Of a stretch of 64,000 bases of DNA, positions 54,642-62,075 are shown piece after piece. The notes below the pieces were generated by a model that ran no database searches, was not told where the DNA came from, and saw only the letters and a program-made list of their open reading frames with translations. The DNA comes from an uncultured Clostridia bacterium (GTDB taxonomy: Bacteria > Bacillota > Clostridia > Oscillospirales > Acutalibacteraceae): assembly GCA_944384705.1 (NCBI GenBank), contig CALWUI010000020.1, positions 62,001-126,000 of the forward strand, in the 5' to 3' direction. Positions within the stretch are counted from its first letter, which is position 1. Every line of letters begins with the position of its first letter. The position numbers and the translations under genes are program-made.

Positions 54642-56078
54642 ATGTTGATTGATAAAGACAATTTTAAAAATGGAAAAAAAAGTGAGGCTGAAAAATTAAG
54701 AGAAAGTTTATTTATGAAAAGAACTCACGGGACTATAAGTTTAGGAGAAGAAAAGCAAAATAAAGCAGATACCTTTTGTGAAGGTTATAAAAATTTTATA
54801 GACAAAGCCAAAACAGAGCGAGAAGCAGTAGCTTTTGCAATCGATATGGCTCAAAAAGCTGGGTTCACTGAGTTTGATTTAAATAAGAATTATAAACCTG
54901 GCGATAAAATTTATTATGTTAATAGAGAAAAGGCACTAATAATTGCGATAATAGGTAGGAGCGGTGTTAAACATGGTGCTAAAATTGCAGTAGCTCATGT
55001 TGATTCACCTAGGCTCGATATAAAACCGAATCCTTTGTATGAAATAAGTGATTTGGCACTCTTAAAGACCCATTACTATGGTGGGATAAAAAAATATCAA
55101 TGGACAGCTATGCCACTTTCTTTGCATGGAAAAATTATTAAACGCGATGGCACATCAGTAGATGTTGCAGTGGGTGAGGATGAAAATGATCCTGTATTTT
55201 GTGTTACGGATTTGTTGCCGCACCTTGCTAAAGAACAGATGACAAAACCACTACAAAAAGCTATTGAAGCTGAAAATTTGAGCATTTTAGTTGGTAGCAG
55301 ACCGTTTAAAACCGATAGTGGTTCTGAGCTTGTAAAACTGAATATTATGAGGATTTTAAATGAAAAGTATGGTATAATTGAGTCTGACTTTTTGTCTGCC
55401 GAACTAGAAATTGTTCCTGCGTTTAAAGCTAAGGATGTCGGTTTTGATCGAAGCATGATTGGTGCTTATGGCCACGATGACAGAGTTTGCGCTTATCCTT
55501 CTTTGATGGCTTTATTAGACTATAAAGGAATACCGGAAAAAACTATAATAACTGTTTTGGCAGATAAAGAAGAAATAGGAAGCGATGGTAATACAGGTAT
55601 GAAGTCTGCTTTCTTTAGATATTTTATTGCAGATATTGCGAAACTCGATAAAGTTGACTATAGACGTGTTTTAACCAAATCAATGTGCCTATCGGCTGAC
55701 GTTAATGCAGCGTTTGATCCATTGTATAGTACAGTTTATGACCAGGCTAATAGTTGCTATTTGAATAACGGAGTTGTCATTACAAAATATACGGGCAGTG
55801 GAGGCAAATACGGAACTTCGGATGCATCGGCAGAGTTTATGGGGTATATTCGCAACCTTCTTGAAAAAAACGATGTACTTTGGCAGACCGGTGAGCTCGG
55901 CAAAGTTGATGCCGGAGGCGGAGGAACTATAGCTAAATATATGGCCAATTTGGACGTTAATGTTGTGGATGTGGGAGTGCCGGTGTTGTCGATGCACTCG
56001 CCATTTGAGGTGGTTTCCAAGATAGATGTTTATATGACATATAAAGCAATAAATGTTTTTTTTAGCGAGGAAAATTAA
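54642..56078 (+). CDS. M18-family aminopeptidase
   Basis: The 478-residue zinc aminopeptidase has VAHVDSPRLDIKPNPLYE (metal ligands), ILADKEEIGSDG-type VLADKEEIGSDGNTGM (catalytic Glu pair), LSADVNAAFDPLYSTVYD and SMHSPFEVVSKIDV at the end. Probably cytoplasmic, dodecameric, cleaving acidic N-termini. ATG at 54642 after GAAAGGCGG; a longer frame to 54621 overlaps the previous gene. It shares one base with the next gene's start. Confidence 0.93.
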   Translation: MLIDKDNFKNGKKSEAEKLRESLFMKRTHGTISLGEEKQNKADTFCEGYKNFIDKAKTEREAVAFAIDMAQKAGFTEFDLNKNYKPGDKIYYVNREKALIIAIIGRSGVKHGAKIAVAHVDSPRLDIKPNPLYEISDLALLKTHYYGGIKKYQWTAMPLSLHGKIIKRDGTSVDVAVGEDENDPVFCVTDLLPHLAKEQMTKPLQKAIEAENLSILVGSRPFKTDSGSELVKLNIMRILNEKYGIIESDFLSAELEIVPAFKAKDVGFDRSMIGAYGHDDRVCAYPSLMALLDYKGIPEKTIITVLADKEEIGSDGNTGMKSAFFRYFIADIAKLDKVDYRRVLTKSMCLSADVNAAFDPLYSTVYDQANSCYLNNGVVITKYTGSGGKYGTSDASAEFMGYIRNLLEKNDVLWQTGELGKVDAGGGGTIAKYMANLDVNVVDVGVPVLSMHSPFEVVSKIDVYMTYKAINVFFSEEN

Positions 56079-57619
56079 TGAGGAATATAATGCAACTAAA
56101 AAGTGGTTCAGACATACGAGGTGTTGCTATAGCTGGTGTTAATGGTGAAAAAGTTAGTTTGACTGATGAGGTAATAGTCAAAATAATGTTATCTTTTGCG
56201 CAATGGCTTGCTCTAAAAAAAAGTAAAAATTTTGATGAGTTGACTGTTTCGGTTGGACATGATTCAAGACTATCTGCAGAAAGAATAAAAAATGTAATTA
56301 TAGATACACTGGGAAGTTTAGGTATAAAGCTTCTAGACTGTGGGTTATCATCTACACCAGCAATGTTTATGACGACAATTGATTTAAATTGTGATGCTGC
56401 AATTGAAATAACTGCAAGTCACCACCCTTTTAATAGAAACGGCTTTAAATTTTTTACAAGCAGTGGTGGGCTCGACTCTTGTGATGTAGAAGAAATATTA
56501 AATAATGCAAGTAATAAAGTTAAGTTTACAGAATCAAAAAATATTTCTGTAAAAAAAGTGAATTATATGAAAATATATGCAGAAAGATTAAGAAAAATAA
56601 TTTTTGATGAAATAGAAGTTTCAGAAGAAAGCAAACCTCTTGATGGTATAAAAATTATAGTTGATGCTGGCAATGGTGTTGGAGGTTTTTATGCAACGGA
56701 TGTTTTAGAGCCTCTTGGGGCAGATATTTCTGGAAGTCAATTTTTGGAGCCAGATGGAAGGTTTCAGAATCATATGCCAAATCCAGAGGATAGAAGCGCT
56801 ATTCATTCTATTGTTGAAGCAACTGTAAAAAACAAAGCAGATTTGGGTATAATTTTTGATACAGATGTTGATAGAGCAGGTGTAGTAGATTGTGACGGCA
56901 GCGAGATTTGTAGAAATAGTTTAATTGCTCTTGCGGCAGCAATTGCACTTAAAAATAATCCTGGAGGAACTATAGTTACTGATTCAGTTACGTCAGATGG
57001 CTTGCATGATTACATAGAGAATGAATTACATGGAATTCATAACCGTTTTAAACGTGGCTATAAAAATGTAATAAATGAAGCAAAACGCTTAAACTTAGAG
57101 GGAATAAATTGCCCGTTGGCAATAGAAACTTCTGGACATGCAGCTATGAGAGAAAATTATTTTCTCGACGATGGCGCATATCTTGTTACGAAAATTATAA
57201 TTGAGTTGTGTAGACTGAGAAAAATGGGACAAGGGTTTAAGGACGTTTTGAGCAATTTGAAAAAACCAAAAGAAAGTTTAGAGTTTAGACTGAAGATATT
57301 AAATAAAGATTTTAGACTTTATGGAGAAAAAGTAATAAATGATTTGTATAGATATGCAAGTAAAAAAAACAACTGGAAGATTGCTCCAGACAACAAAGAG
57401 GGGATAAGAGTCTCATTTGTCAAAGATAGTGGTGATGGATGGTTTTTGCTTAGAATGAGCGTACATGATCCTGTTATGCCTCTTAACATTGAAAGCCAAA
57501 AAATAGGAGGTTCTGTATTAATATTAAAAGAGTTTAATAAGTTTATTGATCAGTATAAAGAAATAGATTTGGATCAGGTTAAAGATTATATCCAAAAAGT
57601 AAAAATGAACAGAAGTTAG
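56078..57619 (+). CDS. Phosphomannomutase/phosphoglucomutase-type enzyme
   Basis: The 513-residue alpha-D-phosphohexomutase has LKSGSDIRGVA at the start, the phosphoserine loop ITASHHPFNRNGFKF (TASHHP instead of the common TASHNP), the magnesium loop DTDVDRAGVVD, and the sugar loop ETSGHAAMRENYFLDDGAYL with a C-terminal phosphate-binding domain. The substrate is likely hexose 1-/6-phosphate; whether mannose or glucose cannot be read. Start overlaps the M18 stop (TAATG) behind GAGGA. Confidence 0.9.
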   Translation: MRNIMQLKSGSDIRGVAIAGVNGEKVSLTDEVIVKIMLSFAQWLALKKSKNFDELTVSVGHDSRLSAERIKNVIIDTLGSLGIKLLDCGLSSTPAMFMTTIDLNCDAAIEITASHHPFNRNGFKFFTSSGGLDSCDVEEILNNASNKVKFTESKNISVKKVNYMKIYAERLRKIIFDEIEVSEESKPLDGIKIIVDAGNGVGGFYATDVLEPLGADISGSQFLEPDGRFQNHMPNPEDRSAIHSIVEATVKNKADLGIIFDTDVDRAGVVDCDGSEICRNSLIALAAAIALKNNPGGTIVTDSVTSDGLHDYIENELHGIHNRFKRGYKNVINEAKRLNLEGINCPLAIETSGHAAMRENYFLDDGAYLVTKIIIELCRLRKMGQGFKDVLSNLKKPKESLEFRLKILNKDFRLYGEKVINDLYRYASKKNNWKIAPDNKEGIRVSFVKDSGDGWFLLRMSVHDPVMPLNIESQKIGGSVLILKEFNKFIDQYKEIDLDQVKDYIQKVKMNRS

Positions 57620-57735
57620 ACGGGCTTTTAAATTTATAATTTTAGTCCTAAAATTTGAGCAAATTTGCTAAATTAATATATTTTTTGTTTTTTATTTAAT
57701 CTGATTGTGCAAATGGGAGAAAATGCTGTATGTGT

Positions 57736-57764
57736 TTGAATATTAAGCGTTAATGTGGTATAAT
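57736..57764 (+). promoter_or_regulatory. Promoter for the secreted Gln/Pro-rich protein
   Basis: TTGAAT (57736-57741) and TATAAT (57759-57764) are spaced by 17 bases, 31 bases upstream of the GTG start. Confidence 0.75.
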
Positions 57765-57795
57765 TAAATTGTAAAAAGTAAAGGAATGATGTGTT

Positions 57796-59415
57796 GTGAA
57801 AAAGTTTATTGCTTCAATTTTAGCTATTGCGACATTGACTGCATTTATACAAGAACCAGCATTTGCTATAAGAACACAATATACAAAAGCAGGAAAAAAT
57901 TTAATAACTGCAACGATAAATAAACCAACTACATACCCTTGGACAAATAATGATATGACAGCTCATTGCCTGGGTGTTTTAGAATTAAAAATAGCAAAAC
58001 CAGAAAATTTAATGCAAAATACTACTATTCAAGTAAAAACTAATAAAGAACCGCTAAAGTATTTTAACTGGAGTAACATAGATTGGAAAAATTTATCTAC
58101 TATGCAGCGTGCAGGAATAATTTTAAAGACAATTTTTAATGCTATATTTTTTCAAAGATCGTTAAGACGTAGAGAGGTTAATTCCTTTAAACTTACGGGT
58201 TTACCTATGCAAGCCTCATGGTATAATGTACCAGAAAGGCTGCTAAATTGGCTTTTTGATAGACGCATACCAGTAGAATACAGGTTAGTTCAAATTGAAC
58301 CTGATAAAGCAAAAAAATTAACGGCAAAGTCTGTAAGAGTGGGTGAAAAGAAGCCAGAGATAGTAAATAGCGATGATGCTTATAAGAATATTCATGATGT
58401 TAACGGAAAAAGTGATGTAGTTAAGCTGCGTGATGAATTGCTAAGTAGAGCTCTCAACGCTTTTAAGAATCCAAACGTTGACCCTCATGACCCTTTTAAT
58501 ATAATAGAAAATGGTAATTTTTTAAAATTAGGTGATTATAAAGAACAAATAGATACTTCTCTTTATTATTCTAGAAAAGAAGCTGATGAAAAAAATAAAG
58601 AAATAGAATCAGAAAAGAAAAAATTATGTGATGAATTTGCAGCAATATATAATGAAGATTTAAAAAGTACTGGAATTTTAGGAATTCTTTCGCCAGAAAA
58701 GCCAAATTTAAATTTTGCTATTGTTGTAAATGATAATATTGATGATAGTGCAGAAAGCTATAAGTTAAGCCATTTTCTTGCTACGAATGGTTATGCTTTT
58801 TTAAAGGCAGATAAATCTATTATAGAATTTGATGCCCAGAAAATATTTACTGTTCCGGATACAGGTGTGCCAGTAGATGAAGATCAAAGAAATAAAGCAC
58901 TTGCAGATATTGCATTAACAATAGCAAAGCCAGGATTTAAGCAGTGGACGAAAAATAAATTCAACACGCTTATAAAAGGAGCAAAGTTTGTTTTGCCTCA
59001 AGTTGTAACTGATTTTATTGCTGCAGTATGCAATTTACTAGGATTTAACTCTGGAGGTAATAACGAAGTCTATTTAGCACCAGTTGTACCAGTAGCTCCA
59101 CCAGCACAGCAGCCCCAACAGAATCTGCAGCCGCAGCCAGCAGCGCAGCAGCCAGGTGGCGGGCAGCAACCTCAGAACGCGCAACAGCAAAATCCGCAAC
59201 CAGCGGCACCAGCAGCACAGCAGCCCCAACAGAATCCGCCTGCTCAACCTGGAGCAGGAAATTTACCGCAAGGCGGTAATGGAGTAGCAGTGCAACAACA
59301 GCCGCAATCTGGTAATCCACCTAATGTTGTAGTTAACGTTATTCAAAATCAACAGCAAAACCAAAATAATCATCCTCAATTAGCAATAAGCGCTCCACAG
59401 CTGCAAGTGAATTGA
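57796..59415 (+). CDS. Secreted protein with Gln/Pro-rich tail, unknown
   Basis: The 539-residue protein has a signal peptide (MKKFIASILAIATLTAFI..., cut likely after AFA near residue 24). A globular part spans about 25-420, with Trp- and Lys-rich segments (KYFNWSNIDWKN, LTGLPMQASWYNVPERLLNW). A Gln/Pro/Ala/Asn-rich tail from about 430 to the end includes a repeated AQQPQQN unit. It has no membrane anchor or sorting motif. I recognise no domain. GTG start at 57796 with AAGGA upstream. Base composition of the tail is richer in GC than the neighbourhood because of CAG and CCN codons. Confidence 0.75.
   Translation: MKKFIASILAIATLTAFIQEPAFAIRTQYTKAGKNLITATINKPTTYPWTNNDMTAHCLGVLELKIAKPENLMQNTTIQVKTNKEPLKYFNWSNIDWKNLSTMQRAGIILKTIFNAIFFQRSLRRREVNSFKLTGLPMQASWYNVPERLLNWLFDRRIPVEYRLVQIEPDKAKKLTAKSVRVGEKKPEIVNSDDAYKNIHDVNGKSDVVKLRDELLSRALNAFKNPNVDPHDPFNIIENGNFLKLGDYKEQIDTSLYYSRKEADEKNKEIESEKKKLCDEFAAIYNEDLKSTGILGILSPEKPNLNFAIVVNDNIDDSAESYKLSHFLATNGYAFLKADKSIIEFDAQKIFTVPDTGVPVDEDQRNKALADIALTIAKPGFKQWTKNKFNTLIKGAKFVLPQVVTDFIAAVCNLLGFNSGGNNEVYLAPVVPVAPPAQQPQQNLQPQPAAQQPGGGQQPQNAQQQNPQPAAPAAQQPQQNPPAQPGAGNLPQGGNGVAVQQQPQSGNPPNVVVNVIQNQQQNQNNHPQLAISAPQLQVN
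59102..59236 (+). repeat. 24-bp direct repeat in the Gln/Pro-rich tail
   Basis: The same 24 bases occur at 59102-59125 and 59213-59236, beginning CAGCACAGCAGCCCC, 111 bases (37 codons) apart and in the same frame. This fits an internal duplication of the low-complexity tail. Confidence 0.85.
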
Positions 59416-59457
59416 TGTTTTGTTTTAATGTGATTTTTGAATCCTACTAAATATATC

Positions 59458-59495
59458 AAGCGATTGCTTAACTTAGGTATTAGCAATCGCTTTTT
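59458..59495 (+). terminator. Terminator after the secreted protein gene
   Basis: AAGCGATTGCT (59458-59468) pairs with AGCAATCGCTT (59482-59492), followed by TTT. It also faces the convergent toxin gene. Confidence 0.88.
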
Positions 59496-59523
59496 GCTTA
59501 TAAAGAAACTTTTGTTTTTATTT

Positions 59524-59895
59524 TTATGTAGCTTCTTTTACTGTATAATTATTTAAAAGGCCAAAACTTATTGATAGAGCTTCATCAACTAAATTCATTG
59601 CAAAGGGATCAAGATAGCCCATTTTTTCTTTTAACCGTTTTTTATCAAGAGTTCTGATCTGTTCTAAAAGAACGACAGAATCTTTAGAAAGGCCGCAACT
59701 ATGTCCTCTAAGCTGAATATGAGTGGGAAGATTAGCTTTTGTATGCTGACTTGTTATTGCAGCAGCGATTACAGTGGGACTAAATTTATTTCCTACATCG
59801 TTTTGAACAATTAAAACTGGTCTGATGCCACCCTGTTCTGAACCAATTACAGGACTTAAATCGGCATAGAAAATATCTCCACGTTTAATAGTCAC
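59524..59895 (-). CDS. MazF/PemK-family endoribonuclease toxin
   Basis: The 123-residue protein has [60 protein letters not shown] and [11 protein letters not shown], the pattern of EndoA/NdoA, which cuts mRNA at UACAU-like sites in Bacillus. GTG at 59895 is ten bases from GGAG; a GTG at 59904 is only one base from it. No MazE/EndoAI antitoxin precedes it: 59896-60068 is a non-coding spacer with a terminator. Confidence 0.92.
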   Translation of the reverse strand: MTIKRGDIFYADLSPVIGSEQGGIRPVLIVQNDVGNKFSPTVIAAAITSQHTKANLPTHIQLRGHSCGLSKDSVVLLEQIRTLDKKRLKEKMGYLDPFAMNLVDEALSISFGLLNNYTVKEAT

Positions 59896-60017
59896 CTTTT
59901 TCACGCTCCGAAATTTTATTATTATTTATGACAAGAATATTTTTACCTGATTTTAATAAAAATAAACATCAAAATAAAACTTATCAATATATAATATTAA
60001 ACTTAGGCGCAAAGTGA

Positions 60018-60054
60018 CAAAAAAAGACTTTTGATTTTTAATTTCAAAAGCCTT
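60018..60054 (-). terminator. Terminator after degV
   Basis: On the minus strand AAGGCTTTTGA pairs with TCAAAAGTCTT (G-U included) and is followed by seven T. It ends the dus-degV transcript and isolates the toxin gene downstream. Confidence 0.85.
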
Positions 60055-60068
60055 ATTTTTTTATGATC

Positions 60069-60911
60069 TTATAGTTTATAAACTGCAATTCCTGCCATGT
60101 CTGGCCCAGTATGAACGCCTAAAACAGCAGTAACAGGGTTAATTTCACAGGATTTAACTTTGCAATATTTTTTTATTTCTGATTTAATTTTTTCTGCTAT
60201 TGCTTTATTGGAAGAATAGGTTAAAGATATAGCTACCTCGGCGTTATTAAAGCGAGTTTTAATCTCATTTATGAGCGATAAGATGGCGCGATTGAATCCA
60301 ATTGTTTTTGAGGCAGTTTCGTAGATTCCATCATCGTTAACCTTAATTACAGGACATAACTTTAATAAACTTCCAACAGTGCCAGCAACTTTGCCAATAC
60401 GTCCACCTTTTATTAGATATGTAAGATCTCGAACACAGAACATGGCCGTCATTTTTTTTCTAACTTCTTTAAGTTTATTTATAATTTCCTGAACATTATC
60501 GGTAGTTTTAACAGCAGCTATAGCTGCCATAATCAACATATTTTGAGCGCAAGACAACGTTTTTGTATCAAAGCAGTGTATATTTAATCCATTGTATTCA
60601 CTGGCGACTAATCTAATAAAATTAAAAGTTCCGGATAATCCAGATGAAATACCTATATAAATTGCATCTGTGCAACCTTCTGCTTTAGCCTTATCAAATG
60701 CAGCAATAATATCATGCCTGTATGGCAGAGATGATTTTGGAATTTCTTTTTCGAGCAAAGGATAAATCTCGCTGCTGTTAATATTAACTCCATCAAGGTA
60801 TTCTCTATCTGAGAAGCAAATTCTAAGTGGAATCACTTTTATGCTATACTTTTTTATAATTTCCTTAGATAAATCTCCTGCAGAATCAGTTATTATAGCG
60901 ATTTTTTTCAT
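60069..60911 (-). CDS. DegV-family fatty-acid-binding protein
   Basis: The 280-residue protein has IAIITDSAGDLSKEIIKKY, VIPLRICFSDREYLDGVNI, IYIGISSGLSGTFNF and LTYLIKGGRIGKVAGTVGSL, all DegV landmarks. DegV/FakB proteins bind a fatty acid and present it to the FakA kinase, which is not in this window. ATG at 60911 behind GGAGGG. It lies 41 bases after dus in the same direction. Confidence 0.93.
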   Translation of the reverse strand: MKKIAIITDSAGDLSKEIIKKYSIKVIPLRICFSDREYLDGVNINSSEIYPLLEKEIPKSSLPYRHDIIAAFDKAKAEGCTDAIYIGISSGLSGTFNFIRLVASEYNGLNIHCFDTKTLSCAQNMLIMAAIAAVKTTDNVQEIINKLKEVRKKMTAMFCVRDLTYLIKGGRIGKVAGTVGSLLKLCPVIKVNDDGIYETASKTIGFNRAILSLINEIKTRFNNAEVAISLTYSSNKAIAEKIKSEIKKYCKVKSCEINPVTAVLGVHTGPDMAGIAVYKL

Positions 60912-60952
60912 AATTCCCTCCAAAATAAAATTATTTTTAAATTACTATTCAA

Positions 60953-61921
60953 TTACAATGAATTTACAATTTTATCAGCAAACTCGTAAAATTGCTTTAA
61001 AGTTTCAAGTTTACAGGCTATGCTTCTAAAAGAAGCCGCACTTGGAAATCCTTTTATATAATAAGTAATATGCCTGCGCGCTTTTAGCATTCCTAATTTT
61101 TCACCGTAGTTTTGACATATTGATTCAATATGTAAGACCATAATTTTTAACTTTTCTTCAAAACTTGGTATTTTATATTTGCTTTTCTGGTCAAAAAAAT
61201 TATTAATTTCTGAAAAAATCCAAGGTCTTCCTAAAGCTGCTCTGCCAACCATAACCATATCACAACCAGTTTTATTCATCATATTGTGTGCGTCCGCTCC
61301 ACAAGAGATATCTCCGTTGCCTATGACGGGGATATTGACAGATTCTTTCACTTTTTTTATAATATCAAAATCAATTCCCGGTTTATACATTTGCTCACGA
61401 GTCCTTGCATGAACAGTAATAGCATCAGCGCCTGAACATTCGCAAATTTTAGCGATCAAAGGAGCATTGGGATTGGCATTATCCCAGCCTTTTCTAATTT
61501 TTACAGTAACGGGAATATGGACAACTTTTTTTACAGCATCAACAATTTTTCCGCAAAGTTCAGGAGATTTCATTAATATTGCGCCACCACCACTCTTATT
61601 TACTTTAGGCGCTGGACACCCCATGTTTATATCAATTATATCTGGTTTATATTTTAATGTAAAGTAAGCTGCCTTGGCCATTGTCTCAGGATCATCTCCA
61701 AAAATTTGAATAGCACATGGATGCTCATTTTTAGATAATTCTAAAAGTTCAATAGTTTTTTCGTTATAAAAAGAAATTCCACGAGAGCTAACCATCTCGC
61801 TTGTAACATATCCGGCACCAAATTTTACACATAATTCTCTGAAAGTTTTATCTGCAATTCCCGCCATTGGAGCTAGTGCGGCGAATCCATTTATTTTAAC
61901 GTTTCCAATTTTCAACCGCAT
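60953..61921 (-). CDS. dus: tRNA-dihydrouridine synthase (DusB-like)
   Basis: The 322-residue FMN enzyme reduces uridines of tRNA D-loops. Motifs: LAPMAGIADKTFRELCVKFG, DINMGCPAPKVNKSGGGAIL (catalytic Cys in MGCP), GADAITVHARTREQMYKP, VIGNGDI and MVMVGRAALGRPWIF. ATG behind GGGAGG. First gene of a dus-degV unit. Confidence 0.95.
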   Translation of the reverse strand: MRLKIGNVKINGFAALAPMAGIADKTFRELCVKFGAGYVTSEMVSSRGISFYNEKTIELLELSKNEHPCAIQIFGDDPETMAKAAYFTLKYKPDIIDINMGCPAPKVNKSGGGAILMKSPELCGKIVDAVKKVVHIPVTVKIRKGWDNANPNAPLIAKICECSGADAITVHARTREQMYKPGIDFDIIKKVKESVNIPVIGNGDISCGADAHNMMNKTGCDMVMVGRAALGRPWIFSEINNFFDQKSKYKIPSFEEKLKIMVLHIESICQNYGEKLGMLKARRHITYYIKGFPSAASFRSIACKLETLKQFYEFADKIVNSL

Positions 61922-62036
61922 TCCTCCCGCTAGGTTTATATTTGCAATATATAAGAGTTTATCATATTTTAATCAGAAAGTCTACGATTATGTTACGAGA
62001 ATGATAAAAGTGTTTACTGATTTATTTCATTGAGTG

Positions 62037-62045
62037 TGATATAAT
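62037..62045 (+). promoter_or_regulatory. Extended -10 promoter for polA
   Basis: TGATATAAT (62037-62045) is an extended -10 element, 31 bases from the polA start. No good -35 box exists at 17 bases, consistent with extended -10 promoters. Confidence 0.45.
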
Positions 62046-62075
62046 AATTTTATAAATTTTTTGGAGTGTTACTAA

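Noticed and set aside
54621..54642. N-terminal extension of the M18 peptidase
   Set aside because: It would overlap the preceding transglycosylase gene and precede the GAAAGGCGG ribosome site.
59045..59320. Antisense open frame opposite the Gln/Pro-rich tail
   Set aside because: Arises from the repetitive CAG/CCN codons of the real gene; Leu/Val/Ala low-complexity and no ribosome site.
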